A stretch of DNA of 64,000 nt from Bauldia sp. (GTDB taxonomy: Bacteria > Pseudomonadota > Alphaproteobacteria > Rhizobiales > Kaistiaceae), in the NCBI GenBank assembly GCA_028284325.1, contig JANQRX010000003.1, positions 372,001 to 436,000 on the forward strand, given 5' to 3'. The notes beneath the pieces are model-generated. The model did not search any database and was not told the DNA's origin. It saw only the letters and a list, made by a program, of their open reading frames with translations. Numbering within the stretch: the stretch's first letter is position 1; every line of letters starts with the position of its first letter. Of the stretch, positions 8,139 through 18,522 are shown in pieces. Position numbers and translations under genes: made by a program.

Positions 8139-8441
8139 ATGAACGAACAGGCTGCCCTCAAGGCGATCTCCGAACCGCGCCGGCGCGAGCTGCTGCGCCT
8201 GCTCCGCGACGAAGGGACCATGTCGGTGGGCGAGATCACCAAACAGGTCGACGTGACCCAGCAGGCGGTCAGCCTCCATCTCAGGGTGCTGGAGGAAGCC
8301 GGTCTGGTGGAGGCGCGCCGCGAAGGGACGCGACATCTCTACGCGGTGAAGCGCGAGGGTTTCAAACCGGTCGAGGCGTTCGTGCGCGGCTTCTGGGACG
8401 AACAGCTCGGCGATCTCAAGAGTACGCTCGAAGACAAATGA
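8139..8441 (+). CDS. ArsR-family winged-helix repressor
   Basis: A 100-aa regulator. The winged helix fills residues 5-80: EPRRRELLRLLRDEGTMSVGEITKQ, the recognition helix VTQQAVSLHLRVLEEAGLVE, and the wing ARREGTRHLYAVK. No cysteine metal site is present, so it is not a classic arsenic or metal sensor. It belongs to the ArsR type paired with AHSA1/SRPBCC proteins. Its stop overlaps the ATG of the next gene (ATGA, 8438-8441). The longer open frame reaching back to about 6903 is antisense to neighbouring genes. Confidence 0.87.
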   Translation: MNEQAALKAISEPRRRELLRLLRDEGTMSVGEITKQVDVTQQAVSLHLRVLEEAGLVEARREGTRHLYAVKREGFKPVEAFVRGFWDEQLGDLKSTLEDK

Positions 8442-8887
8442 CCGACGCGTTCGAGACGTCGATCCACATCGACGCGCCGCCCCAGGAGGTGTTCGACCAT
8501 TTCGTGCGGCCGGAGCTCCTGGTGCGCTGGATGGGCGAGTACGCGCGCCTTGAGGCCACCGCCGGTGGGCTCTATACGGTCGACATCGACGGCGTGTTGA
8601 TCCGCGGCGAGTTCGTGGTCGTCGACCCGCCCCGTTTCATCGAGATCGCCTGGGGCGAGGCCGGCAACGAGATCATGCCGCCGGGCGCGACCCGCCTCAC
8701 CATCGAACTGGAGCCGACCGCCAGGGGCACATACCTCAAGCTCACCCACGCCGGCCTCGTCGAGCCCGAGGCGGAGAAACACGCCTTTGGCTGGCCGATC
8801 TTCCTGGAACGGCTCGCCGTTGCCGCGCCCGGCGGCGATCCAGGGCCCTATCCATGGACGAACGAACCGGGATCGGCCAAGCCGTGA
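8438..8887 (+). CDS. SRPBCC/AHSA1-domain protein
   Basis: A 149-aa protein of the Activator-of-Hsp90-like helix-grip family, seen in FETSIHIDAPPQEVFDHFVRPELL, RWMGEYARLEATAGGLYTVD and TRLTIELEPTARGTYLKLTHAGL. It is translationally coupled to the ArsR regulator by a four-base overlap, an arrangement seen repeatedly with this family. The ligand or activity is unknown. The gene ends one base short of the oppositely oriented dppF stop, and I see no terminator between them. Confidence 0.82.
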   Translation: MTDAFETSIHIDAPPQEVFDHFVRPELLVRWMGEYARLEATAGGLYTVDIDGVLIRGEFVVVDPPRFIEIAWGEAGNEIMPPGATRLTIELEPTARGTYLKLTHAGLVEPEAEKHAFGWPIFLERLAVAAPGGDPGPYPWTNEPGSAKP

Positions 8888-8888
8888 A

Positions 8889-9922
8889 TCAGGCGCGCGC
8901 GGTCTCCCGCGCGTGCACGGTGCCGTCGGCCTCGACGGCGAAGCACGCCACCTCGACCGGGCCCTTGCGCTCCAGAACCGGCCGGTCGCGCGGGCAGGGA
9001 TCGAACGCGATCGGGCACCGCGGATGGAAGGCGCAGCCGCCGGGCGGGTTGATCGGCGACGGCAATTCGCCTTCAAGCCGGATGCGCGTCTTGGCATGGG
9101 TGGGGTCGGCGACCGGCGTCGCCGAGAGCAGGGCCCGCGAATAGGGATGGCGCGGCGAAGCGAAGATTTCCTCGCTGACCCCCTGCTCCACCGGCCGTCC
9201 GAGATACATCACCATCACCTCGTCGGCGATGTGCCGCACCACCGACAGGCCGTGGCTGATGAACATGTAGGCGAGACCGAACTCCTCCTGCAGGTCGATC
9301 AGCAGGTTGAGGACCTGGGCCTGGACCGACAGGTCGAGCGCCGAGACCGGCTCGTCGAGCACGAGAATGCGCGGACGCAGCATCAGAGCCCGGGCGATGG
9401 CGATCCGCTGGCGCTGACCGCCGGAGAACATGTGCGGATAGCGGTCATAATGCTCGGGCCGAAGACCGACCCGCTCCATCATGGCGATGGCCAGGCCGCG
9501 GCGCTCATCGCTGGCCAGCGACGGCTCGTTGATCACCAGCGGTTCCTCCAGGATCGTGCCGACCTTCTGGCGCGGATTGAGGGAACCGTACGGGTCCTGG
9601 AAGACGATCTGGACCTGCCTGCGCAGGCTCCGCAAGTCCGCCCCCGACGCGCTGCCAACGTCGATGCCGCCGATCACCAGGCGTCCGGCGGTGGGCCGCT
9701 CGATCATTGTCACCATGCGTGCCAGCGTGGACTTGCCGCACCCGGATTCGCCGACGACCGCCAGCGTCTTGCCGGCGCTGAGCGTGAAGTTCGCCCCGTC
9801 GACCGCCTTCAGGATAGCCGGTGCGGAGAACGGTCCGCGGCCGATCTCGTAGTGCTGGGCCAGCGCTTCCGCCTCGACGACAATCTCGTCGCCGACGGGT
9901 GCGTCAGTGTCGGGCATCGCGC

Positions 9923-9926
<4 letters not shown>
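8889..9926 (-). CDS. dppF: Dipeptide/oligopeptide ABC transporter ATPase DppF
   Basis: A 345-aa ATPase with Walker A GESGCGKST, the Q-loop VFQDPYGSLNPRQ, the signature FSGGQRQRIAIARAL, Walker B ILVLDEPVSALD and the switch His in FISHGL. The C-terminal oligo-dipeptide domain carries the Cys-rich GCAFHPRCPIAFDPCPRDRP that binds an Fe-S cluster in this family. Its start at 9926 overlaps the dppD stop (ATGA). It is the last gene of a dppABCDF run read on the minus strand. Confidence 0.92.
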
Positions 9927-10924
<998 letters not shown>

Positions 10925-10928
10925 CGGA

Positions 10929-11843
10929 TCAGCTCCGCTTCAGCTTCGGGTCGAGCGCATCCCGCAGTCCGTCGCCCATGACGTTGATGGCAAGCACGGT
11001 GATCAGGATCGCAAGTCCGGGGAAGGTGACGACCCACCAGGCCCGCTGGATGAACTCGCGCGCTTCGGCGAGCATGGTGCCCCATTCCGGCGTCGGCGGC
11101 TGCGCCCCCATGCCCAGGAAACCGAGCGCGGCGGCATCAAGGATGGCGGTCGAGAACGACAGCGCCGCCTGCACGATCAGCGGTGCCATGCAGTTGGGCA
11201 GGATGGTCACCACCATCAGGCGCAGCGGTCCCGCGCCGGCAAGCCGCGCCGAGGTGACGTAGTCCTTGGTCCGTTCGTTCAGCACCGAAGCCCGGGTCAG
11301 GCGCACATAGTGCGGCTGCAGCACGATGGCGATCGCGATCATGGCGTTGATCAGGCTCGGGCCGAGGATCGCCACCAGCACCAGCGCCAGGAGCAGGCTG
11401 GGGAACGCCAGGATGATGTCCATCAGCCGCATGATCAGCGTGTCCACGGTGCCACGGAAGAAACCGGCGATCAGGCCGAGCGTGATGCCGCCGGTGACCG
11501 CGATCGAAACCACGATGACACCGATGAACAGCGAGAAGCGGGCGCCGTGGATGAGGCGGGAGAGGATGTCGCGGCCGACCGCGTCGGTGCCGAGGATGAA
11601 CTGCCAGGTGCCCCCCTCCATCCACACCGGCGGGGTCAGCAGGAAGTCGCGATATTGCTGGTTCGGTGCGTGAGGGGCGATCACGTCGGCCAGAACGGCG
11701 ACAATGATCAGACCGATAAAGAACCACATGCCGATCACGGCACCGCGGTGCTCGGAGAAGTAGGACCAGAATTCGCGGAACGGTCCCGGGCGATCCGTGT
11801 CGTCGACGGCCTGTGGTTCGCGATCGAGGGTGGCGTCGCTCAT
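10929..11843 (-). CDS. dppC: Dipeptide-type ABC transporter permease DppC
   Basis: A 304-aa inner-membrane permease. A cytosolic N-terminus leads to a first membrane span (VIGMWFFIGLIIVAVLADVIAP). Then come the periplasmic loop typical of DppC/OppC (LGTDAVGRDILSRLIHGARFSL) and further spans that include the EAA coupling motif around SARLAGAGPLRLMVVTILPN. It lies four bases from both neighbours. Confidence 0.92.
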   Translation of the reverse strand: MSDATLDREPQAVDDTDRPGPFREFWSYFSEHRGAVIGMWFFIGLIIVAVLADVIAPHAPNQQYRDFLLTPPVWMEGGTWQFILGTDAVGRDILSRLIHGARFSLFIGVIVVSIAVTGGITLGLIAGFFRGTVDTLIMRLMDIILAFPSLLLALVLVAILGPSLINAMIAIAIVLQPHYVRLTRASVLNERTKDYVTSARLAGAGPLRLMVVTILPNCMAPLIVQAALSFSTAILDAAALGFLGMGAQPPTPEWGTMLAEAREFIQRAWWVVTFPGLAILITVLAINVMGDGLRDALDPKLKRS

Positions 11844-11847
11844 AAGA

Positions 11848-12858
11848 TCACCGTTGGTGCCGGATGCGCGGATTGATCAGGCCGTACATCACGTCGACCA
11901 CGAGATTGACGACCATGACGAAGCCGGCGATCAGCAGGAGTCCGCTCTGCACGACCTGGTAGTCGCGGCGGAAGATCGAATCGACCATCCACTTGCCGAT
12001 GCCGGGCCAGGAGAAGATCGTCTCGGTCAGGATTGCGCCGGCGATCAGCACGCCGACCTGCAAACCGATCGTGGTCGTAACCGGGATCAGCGCGTTGCGC
12101 AGGGCGTGCAGGCCGTTGATCCTGAAGGGCGACAGCCCCTTGGCACGGGCGGTGCGCACGTAGTCCTCGCCCAGCACCTCCAGCATCGCCGAGCGCGTCT
12201 GGCGTGCGATCACCGCCAACGGAATCGTGGCGAGCACGATCGTCGGCAGGATCAGGTGGCGTACCGCCGAGCGGAACGCGCCCTCCTGCCCCGACAGCCA
12301 GCTGTCGATCAGCATGAAGCCGGTGACCGGCTCGAAGAAGTAGAGGAACGAAATGCGGCCCGACACCGGCGTCCAGCCGAGCCAGCCGGAAAACACGATG
12401 ATGAGCAGCAGCGCCCACCAGAAGATCGGCATGGAGTAGCCGACCAGCGCGCTCGACATCAAAGCCTGGTCATAGGCCTTGCCGCGGTTGATCGCCGCAA
12501 ACACGCCGGCCGGGATGCCGGCCGCCGTCGCAAGGATGATGGCACACAGCGACAATTCCACCGTCGCCGGAAACAGCGTGAAGAACTCGGTCAGCACCGG
12601 CTTCTTGGTGACGAACGACGTGCCGAGGTCACCCTGGAAGATGCCGACCAGATAATCCCAGTACTGAACGAGGATCGGGCGGCTAAAACCGAACTGCTCC
12701 AAAAGCGCGGCGTAGCGCTCGTCGGTCATCCCGCGCTCGCCGGCCAGCAGGAGAATGGGGTCGCCCGGCAGCAAACGAATGAAGAAGAACGAGACCAGCG
12801 TCACCCCGATGAAGGTCGGAATGAGCAGGCCGATCCTGCGGGCGACGAAGAGCAGCAT
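11848..12858 (-). CDS. dppB: Dipeptide-type ABC transporter permease DppB
   Basis: A 336-aa permease opening MLLFVARRIGLLIPTFIGVT, the standard DppB N-terminal span. It continues with LGTSFVTKKPV and the coupling loop DYVRTARAKGLSPFRINGLHALRNA. It pairs with DppC to form the channel. Its start lies ten bases downstream of a GC-rich hairpin that separates it from the binding-protein gene, and the ribosome-binding site is weak (TTCCTTTTCC), so its expression is probably lower than that of dppA. Confidence 0.92.
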   Translation of the reverse strand: MLLFVARRIGLLIPTFIGVTLVSFFFIRLLPGDPILLLAGERGMTDERYAALLEQFGFSRPILVQYWDYLVGIFQGDLGTSFVTKKPVLTEFFTLFPATVELSLCAIILATAAGIPAGVFAAINRGKAYDQALMSSALVGYSMPIFWWALLLIIVFSGWLGWTPVSGRISFLYFFEPVTGFMLIDSWLSGQEGAFRSAVRHLILPTIVLATIPLAVIARQTRSAMLEVLGEDYVRTARAKGLSPFRINGLHALRNALIPVTTTIGLQVGVLIAGAILTETIFSWPGIGKWMVDSIFRRDYQVVQSGLLLIAGFVMVVNLVVDVMYGLINPRIRHQR

Positions 12859-12867
12859 GGAAAAGGA

Positions 12868-12892
12868 AGCGGGCGGCCCGAGGCCGCCCGCT
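12868..12892 (-). terminator. GC-rich hairpin between dppA and dppB (attenuator or mRNA-stabilising stem)
   Basis: AGCGGGCGGCC, a 3-base loop, then GGCCGCCCGCT: a perfect 11-bp stem lying after the dppA stop. On the minus strand it is followed by a pyrimidine tract, TTCCTTTTCC, that runs into the dppB ATG. Hairpins at this place in binding-protein operons usually stop most transcripts or protect the upstream message, giving excess binding protein over permease. Confidence 0.7.
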
Positions 12893-12903
12893 CTTGTTGT
12901 CGA

Positions 12904-14496
12904 CTATTCCGCGAGGTCGACGCCGTAGAAGATGTTTCCGCCGAACGGATCGATCTTCCAGTTCTGGACCTCCTTGCGCAGCGGCTGCGACACGATCGAA
13001 TGCGCGATCGTGGCCCACGGCGCCTGCTCCTTGAAGACGACCTGCGCCTGCTCGTAGAGCGCGGTGCGCTCCGCCACGTCCGAGGTCACCTTGGCCTTCT
13101 GGATCAGATCCTCGAAGGGCTCGTGGCACCACTGGGCGCGGTTGGAGCCGCCGACGCCGTCACAGCCGAGCAGCACGGCGAGGAAGTTGTCCGGGTCGCC
13201 GTTGTCGCCGGTCCAGCCGAGCAGCACGGCGCCGTCACGGTCGAGTTCCTTCGACCGGGCGAGATACTCGCCCCACTCGAACGAGACGATCTCGACCTCG
13301 ACGCCGACCTCTGCGAAGTCGGCTTGCATGACCTCGGCCATGCGCCGGGCGTTCGGGTTGTACGGCCGTTGCACCGGCATCGCCCAGATCTTGAGCTGGA
13401 GGTTCTCGACGCCCTCCTCGGCCAGCATCGCCCTGGCGGCTGCCGGATCATAGGCGTCGTCCTCGAGATCGGCCTTGTAGGACCAGATCGTCGGCGGGAT
13501 CGGGTTGGACGCGATCTTGCCGGCATCCTGATACACGGCGTCAAGAATGGCCTGCTTGTTGATGGCCATGTTGAGCGCCTTGCGAACCCGCGGGTTGTCG
13601 TACGGCGCGACCTGCGTGTTGTAGGCCAGGTAGCCGACGTTCAGACCTTCCTGCTGCATCAGGTTGATGTCGGGATGATCCTTCATCGCCTGGAGGTCAG
13701 CCGGATTCGGGTTGAGCGTCACATGGCACTCGCCGGCCTTCATCTTCTCGAAACGCACCGACGAATCCGGCGTGATCGCGAAGACGAGGTTGTCGATCGG
13801 TGCCGCACCATCCCAGTAATCCTGGTGCGTGGTGTAGCGGATCACCGCATCCTTCTGGAACGCCTGGAACTGGAACGGGCCGGTGCCGATCGGTGACTGG
13901 TTCAGCGCCTGCGGTGTACCTGCCGCCTCCATGGCGTCCGCGTATTCCTTCGACAGGATCGAAGCGAAGTCCATGGCCAGGTTCGCAATCATCGGCGCCT
14001 CAGGCCGATTGAGCACGAACTTGACGGTCATGTCGTCGACCTTCTGGATCTCCTTGATCAGCGCCGGCATCGACATGCCGTTGAAGTACTCCCACGCCGC
14101 GCCGGGCACGTATTCGTGGAAGGGATTGTCGGTCAGACGCTGACGCTCGAACGAGAACACTACGTCGTCGGCGTTCATGTCGCGGGTCGGCGTGAACATG
14201 TCGTTGGAATGGAACTTCACGCCCGAGCGCAAGCTGAAGGTGTATTCCAGCCCGTCATCGGACACCGACCAGCTTTCGGCCAGGGCCGGGCGAATGGTCG
14301 TCGATCCGCGCTCAAACTCGACCAGCTTGTTGTAGATCGTGCGCGACGAGGCGTCGAAGGTCGTACCCGCCGTGTACAGCGCCGGATCGAAGCCCTCAGG
14401 GCTCGCTTCCGAGCAGAAGACCAGGGTCTTCGCCTGCGCGGCGCCGGCCAGGCACACCACCATCGCCGTGGTCGTCAGTAATGTTTTGAGTTTCAT
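12904..14496 (-). CDS. dppA: Periplasmic peptide-binding protein DppA
   Basis: A 530-aa solute-binding protein of family 5. A 22-residue Sec signal peptide (MKLKTLLTTTAMVVCLAGA, ending AQA) precedes KTLVFCSEASPEGFDPALYT, the canonical DppA start. Then come LAESWSVSDDGLEYTFSLR, GTGPFQF and NNP-type ligand-contact regions. ATG 14496 has AGGAGG upstream; the longer frame to 14589 is not used. Family ligands include di- and tripeptides, heme and 5-aminolevulinate; the local deaminase and creatininase genes suggest a small nitrogenous ligand could be carried too. Confidence 0.92.
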   Translation of the reverse strand: MKLKTLLTTTAMVVCLAGAAQAKTLVFCSEASPEGFDPALYTAGTTFDASSRTIYNKLVEFERGSTTIRPALAESWSVSDDGLEYTFSLRSGVKFHSNDMFTPTRDMNADDVVFSFERQRLTDNPFHEYVPGAAWEYFNGMSMPALIKEIQKVDDMTVKFVLNRPEAPMIANLAMDFASILSKEYADAMEAAGTPQALNQSPIGTGPFQFQAFQKDAVIRYTTHQDYWDGAAPIDNLVFAITPDSSVRFEKMKAGECHVTLNPNPADLQAMKDHPDINLMQQEGLNVGYLAYNTQVAPYDNPRVRKALNMAINKQAILDAVYQDAGKIASNPIPPTIWSYKADLEDDAYDPAAARAMLAEEGVENLQLKIWAMPVQRPYNPNARRMAEVMQADFAEVGVEVEIVSFEWGEYLARSKELDRDGAVLLGWTGDNGDPDNFLAVLLGCDGVGGSNRAQWCHEPFEDLIQKAKVTSDVAERTALYEQAQVVFKEQAPWATIAHSIVSQPLRKEVQNWKIDPFGGNIFYGVDLAE

Positions 14497-14680
14497 GCTT
14501 GTCCTCCTACCGGCCGCGGGTTTTTCTTTTGCGGCCCGATGAAGCCCGCCGGGCGTTAACCCGCCCGGGAGGCGCTGGCGGCAGTCCAACCGACCGCGCG
14601 GAGGATTGCAACCCCAATTTGCTTTCGAACCCGGTTTTGCCGGGTCTTCATTCCATCATCATCATGGTTGGAGAAACGTC

Positions 14681-15484
14681 TTACCCGTCGTGATCCGACA
14701 GCGGACTGGCGGCATCGAGATCGGCGCACAGTTCCACAAAGCAACGGGCCTGATGATCGACGATCGCCCGCCCCTTGTCGCCGGTCGCGGCCGCCGCGTT
14801 GCCGACCACGCCGGCCGGATTTAGGTCCCCCGCTTGCCAGCCCGTCGCCACCGGGCCGTGGAGGCGCAGATGCCGGAACCGGTCCCGGTAGTCGTCCTGC
14901 GCCGAGCGGAAATCCCGGGCGAGCTCCATCCGCACCAGGTCCGGCCGCAGATGCAGCATGACCGACGTCTCCATCTCGCCGCCGTGGATGCCGTAGCCGA
15001 ACTCGTCGCCGCCGAGGAGCCCCTCCGGCTCGCCGAACTTCGACCAGGCGGCCGTGATCACCGTCATGGCGTGGCGGACCCGCAGCTCGCGGGCGACGAT
15101 GTCGATCAGCGGCACATTGCCGCCATGGGCGTTGGCGATGATCATCTTGCGGACGCCGGCCCGGTGGACACTGGCGCCGATATCGATCCACAACCGGGTT
15201 ACCGCGTCCCAGTCGCCGGTCAGCGTGCCCGGAAAGGCAATGTGCTCGTTGGATTTGCCGACCGCCTGCACCGGCAGGAAGGTGACCGGCAGGTCGCCGG
15301 GCAGGAGCTCGATCGACCGCGCGATCATCCCCCCGGCGATACAGGTGTCGGTGTAGACCGGCAGATGTGGCCCGTGCTGCTCGATCGCCGCCACCGGCAG
15401 GACCGCGATCCAGCGCGCGGTGTCGCCGGCCGCGAAATCCACCGTGGTCATGTCTTGCCAGTGACGGGCCGGCAGGTTGGCCAT
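14681..15484 (-). CDS. Creatininase-family metal-dependent amidohydrolase
   Basis: A 267-aa enzyme with the creatininase metal ligands: Glu and His in AAIEQHGPHLPVYTDT, His in NAHGGN, and Glu in HGGEMETS. Members hydrolyse cyclic amides (creatinine, or the formamide step of riboflavin and F420 synthesis). Here it sits nine bases after a purine-type deaminase and ahead of dppA, which points to ring-opening catabolism of a heterocycle and not cofactor synthesis. That role is inference from context. Confidence 0.83.
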   Translation of the reverse strand: MANLPARHWQDMTTVDFAAGDTARWIAVLPVAAIEQHGPHLPVYTDTCIAGGMIARSIELLPGDLPVTFLPVQAVGKSNEHIAFPGTLTGDWDAVTRLWIDIGASVHRAGVRKMIIANAHGGNVPLIDIVARELRVRHAMTVITAAWSKFGEPEGLLGGDEFGYGIHGGEMETSVMLHLRPDLVRMELARDFRSAQDDYRDRFRHLRLHGPVATGWQAGDLNPAGVVGNAAAATGDKGRAIVDHQARCFVELCADLDAASPLSDHDG

Positions 15485-15493
15485 GGGCTTCGC

Positions 15494-16837
15494 TCAGACC
15501 GTCGCCGCGAAGGCGGCTGCGGCCCGGCCGTGGTCCTCGCGCAACCGCGCGACATCGACACCCACCGGTTGGCCGTCCTCGACCCGCCAGGTGCCGGCGA
15601 CCATGACCCGATCGGCGCGATGGGCGCCGCACAGCACCAGCGCGGCGATCGGGTCGCCGGCGCCCGAAAACCGCAGCTCGTCGAGCGTGTACAGCGCCAG
15701 GTCGGCCTGTTTACCGACCTCGATGGCGCCGATGTCCGAACGGCCGAGACACCGTGCCGATCCGGCCGTCGCCCATCGGAAGGCATCCCGGTCCGTGACC
15801 GAGGCGGCGTCATAGGTCAGCCGGTTGATCATCAGCGCGTGGCGCACGCTCTCCATCAGGTTGGAGTTGTCGTTCGAGGCCGATCCGTCGACGCCCAGCC
15901 CCACCGGCGAGCCCGCCGCCTCCAGATCGCGCGTCAGGCATTGGCCGGACGCCAGCGTCATGTTCGACGTCGGGCAATGGCAGATGCCGACGCCATGGCG
16001 GCCAAGGCGGCTGACCTCGTCAGGATTGAAATGGATGCCGTGCGCCAGCCACACCCGGTCGGTCAGCCAGCCGCATTCCTCCAGGTAATCGAGCGGCCGG
16101 CACTCAAAATGGGCCAGGCAGTATTCGTTCTCGTCCTCCGTCTCGCCAAGATGGGTGTGGAGCCGGCAGTCATGGGTCTCGGCCAGCCCGGCCGAATCGA
16201 CCATCAGCCGCTTGGACACGGTGAACGGCGCGCACGGCGCCAGCGCCACCTGCAGCATCGCGCCGTCCTCGCCGGAGTGGTAGCGCTTCAGCACCCGCTC
16301 GCTGTCGGCGAGGATGGTCTCCTCGTCCTGGGTCAGCGAGGCCGGCGACAGGCCGCCTTCGGCGTCCGACACGTTCATCGAGCCGCGGGTCAGCACCATG
16401 CGGACGCCGAGGGCGGAGGCTTCCTCCGCCTGGACGTCCATGGCGTCCTCCAGCCCCTCGGGAAACAGGTACTGGTGGTCCGACACGCAGGTGCAGCCGG
16501 ACATCAGGAGTTCCGTCAGCGCCAGCCGCGTGGCGACCCGGAAAGCGTCGGGGGTCATGTTGCGCGCCCACACCGGGTAGAGCGACGTCAGCCAGGGAAA
16601 CAGTTCCTTGTTGATGGCCGACGGGTGGGCACGCGTCAGCGTCTGGAAGAAATGATGGTGGGCGTTGATCAGGCCTGGAATCACGACGTGACGGCCGGCG
16701 TCGAAGACTTCGTCGACTGCTGTCGCCGGCTGGCCGCCGGCCGGCACCAGTTCCACGATCCGGCTGCCCTCGACCACCACGCCGCCGCCGGCTTCCTCCG
16801 CCAGCACGGCCAGCGGCTCCTTGATCCACAGGCGCAC
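15494..16837 (-). CDS. 8-oxoguanine deaminase-like amidohydrolase
   Basis: A 447-aa member of the amidohydrolase superfamily close to the atrazine chlorohydrolase/8-oxoguanine deaminase branch. Zinc ligands: NAHHHFFQT (HxH), HTHLGE, and the later His of HGIHF; Asp in GLGVDGSASND. The N-terminus RLWIKEPLAVLAE and GGGVVVEGSRIVELVPAG match that branch. GTG 16837 follows the ridA stop by four bases and starts exactly at the homology, whereas the longer frame to 16942 runs into ridA. The substrate is probably a hydroxylated purine or related ring; guanine or triazine substrates are alternatives. Confidence 0.8.
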   Translation of the reverse strand: MRLWIKEPLAVLAEEAGGGVVVEGSRIVELVPAGGQPATAVDEVFDAGRHVVIPGLINAHHHFFQTLTRAHPSAINKELFPWLTSLYPVWARNMTPDAFRVATRLALTELLMSGCTCVSDHQYLFPEGLEDAMDVQAEEASALGVRMVLTRGSMNVSDAEGGLSPASLTQDEETILADSERVLKRYHSGEDGAMLQVALAPCAPFTVSKRLMVDSAGLAETHDCRLHTHLGETEDENEYCLAHFECRPLDYLEECGWLTDRVWLAHGIHFNPDEVSRLGRHGVGICHCPTSNMTLASGQCLTRDLEAAGSPVGLGVDGSASNDNSNLMESVRHALMINRLTYDAASVTDRDAFRWATAGSARCLGRSDIGAIEVGKQADLALYTLDELRFSGAGDPIAALVLCGAHRADRVMVAGTWRVEDGQPVGVDVARLREDHGRAAAAFAATV

Positions 16838-16841
16838 GGCC

Positions 16842-17228
16842 TCAGTCCCCGACCGCCGTTGCTTCCACCTCGACCAGGAACTCCGGCCGGGTGAAGCCCG
16901 CGACGATAACCAGGGTCGAGGCGGGTAGAGGCTCGCCCACATACCGGTCGCGCACGCGCATATAGGCGGCCATATGGTCGCGGCTGGTGACGTAGCCGCA
17001 CAACCGGACCACGTGGCCGAAATCGAGGCCGTCGGCCTTCAGGATGGCGCCGATACTGGCGAAACAGACCTCCGCCTGCGCCTCCACATCGGCCGGCACG
17101 GTGTCGTCGGGCCGCACACCGAGTTGGCCGGAGCAGAACAGCATCCGGCCCGGCGGCGCGACCGCCAGGCCGTGGCTGTAGTGGCCGAACGGCGGCCTGA
17201 TATCCACCGGATTGATCGCAGAACGCAT
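16842..17228 (-). CDS. RidA-family (reactive enamine/imine deaminase) protein
   Basis: A 128-aa trimeric RidA/YjgF-fold protein: YSHGLAVAPPGRMLFCSGQLGV, then AQAEVCFASIGAILKADGLDFGHVVRL and the C-terminal ALVEVEATAV-like FLVEVEATAVGD. The arginine that binds the substrate carboxylate in RidA is not obvious in the usual place, so this is one of the Rid subfamilies associated with catabolic operons. It is the first gene of the minus-strand block and diverges from the NMT1-type transporter genes. Confidence 0.85.
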   Translation of the reverse strand: MRSAINPVDIRPPFGHYSHGLAVAPPGRMLFCSGQLGVRPDDTVPADVEAQAEVCFASIGAILKADGLDFGHVVRLCGYVTSRDHMAAYMRVRDRYVGEPLPASTLVIVAGFTRPEFLVEVEATAVGD

Positions 17229-17490
17229 GGCGGGCAGTTACCGGGTTGATGAGCGGGCCGGGCCACGCTACGACCCGCCCCATCGAAAGCGCAAGCCGAA
17301 AGCGTAAACCGAGGCGCGAGGCGGCATGGCCGTGCCCAGGAAAGCGCCACCCCTGCCGAAAATACCTGCACGCCGGCGTGTGGAACGTCGGCGCAGGTGC
17401 GCTAAGCTTCGCTGACGAAGGATGGCTCGCCGTCGGGGTGCAGCCGCCGTTCCGCAGCCGTCCATCCATCGGAATCAACGGAGAACTTCT

Positions 17491-18498
17491 ATGATGTCTC
17501 ACCTGACGCGGGCAGCCATGGTCCTCACCGCGGCCCTTGTCGCCGGCCCGGCGCTCGCCCTCGACGAGGTCAAGTTCGGCACCAACTGGCTGGCCCAGGC
17601 CGAGCATGGCGGCTTCTACCAGGCGGTGGCCGACGGGACCTACGAGGCGTACGGCCTCGACGTGACCATCGTGCAGGGCGGGCCCCAGGCCGCCAACCAG
17701 GCCCTGCTGCTGGCGGACAAGATCCAGTTCTACATGCAAGGCAACCTGATCGGGTCGTTCTCCGCGCTTGAGCAGGACGTACCGGTGATCGAAGTGGCGG
17801 CGATCTTCCAGAAGGACCCGCAGGTCCTGATCGCCCATCCCACCGCCCAGGTCGAATCGTTCGGCGATCTCGCCAACCTGCCGACGATCTTCATGGGCAA
17901 GGACCTCTTTTCCACCGGATTCCAGTGGATGAAGGGCGCCTATCCGGGCTTCCGCGACGAGCAGATCAAGCCCTACACCTTCAATCCGCAACCGTTCCTC
18001 GCCGACCCCGATTCGGCGCAGCAGGGCTACATCACCTCCGAGCCCTACGCGATCGAGACGATCGGCGGCATCAAACCCAAGCTCTTTCTGATGGCCGACG
18101 CCGGTTTCGACACCCCGTCGACCATGATCGAGGCCAAGCGCGACTTCGTTGAGGCCAATCCCGATCTCGTGCAGCGCTTCGTCGATGCCTCCATCATCGG
18201 CTGGTACAATTACCTGTTTGGTGACAACACCGCCGCCAACGACCTGATCAAGCAGGACAATCCGGAGATGACCGACGGCCAGATCGAGTTCTCGATCGCC
18301 AAGATGCTGGAGTTCGGCCTGGTCGATTCGGGCGCTGCCGTCGAGGGCGGCATCGGCTGCATCGATCCCGACCAGGTGAACAGTTTCCATGGCAAGATGG
18401 TCGAGGCCGGTGCGGTCCGCGCCGACATCGAGCCGGAGGCGGCCTTCACCACGCAGTTCGTCTGCAAGGGCGTCGGCAAGGAGCTGGCGCAGCGATAG
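17491..18498 (+). CDS. NMT1/THI5-type ABC transporter substrate-binding protein
   Basis: A 335-aa periplasmic protein with a signal peptide (MMSHLTRAAMVLTAALVAGP, cut after ALA). The mature part has KFGTNWLAQAEHGGFYQAVADGTYEAYGLDV, the hallmark of NMT1-like pyrimidine or thiamine-precursor binders. GGAGA precedes the ATG pair at 17491/17494. Related systems carry hydroxymethylpyrimidine, riboflavin or other aromatic N-heterocycles. The neighbouring cytosine-deaminase-like gene supports a pyrimidine- or purine-like ligand. Confidence 0.88.
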   Translation: MMSHLTRAAMVLTAALVAGPALALDEVKFGTNWLAQAEHGGFYQAVADGTYEAYGLDVTIVQGGPQAANQALLLADKIQFYMQGNLIGSFSALEQDVPVIEVAAIFQKDPQVLIAHPTAQVESFGDLANLPTIFMGKDLFSTGFQWMKGAYPGFRDEQIKPYTFNPQPFLADPDSAQQGYITSEPYAIETIGGIKPKLFLMADAGFDTPSTMIEAKRDFVEANPDLVQRFVDASIIGWYNYLFGDNTAANDLIKQDNPEMTDGQIEFSIAKMLEFGLVDSGAAVEGGIGCIDPDQVNSFHGKMVEAGAVRADIEPEAAFTTQFVCKGVGKELAQR

Positions 18499-18522
18499 CC
18501 ATCGACAACTGGCGGGTGGCGC

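Noticed and set aside
11797-13896. 699-codon plus-strand frame opposite dppB and dppA
   Set aside because: Antisense to two certain genes, low-complexity composition, no start signal.
14549-14568. CCGGGCG/CGCCCGG hairpin between the creatininase-like gene and dppA as a terminator
   Set aside because: No T run on either strand, and the genes could be co-transcribed. Too weak to call.
17229-17490. Thiamine (TPP) or purine riboswitch before the NMT1-type binding protein
   Set aside because: The conserved CTGAGA and ACCTGAT boxes of the TPP element are absent, and no purine-aptamer core is seen. Only a loose CCTGC/GCAGG-flanked stem occurs.
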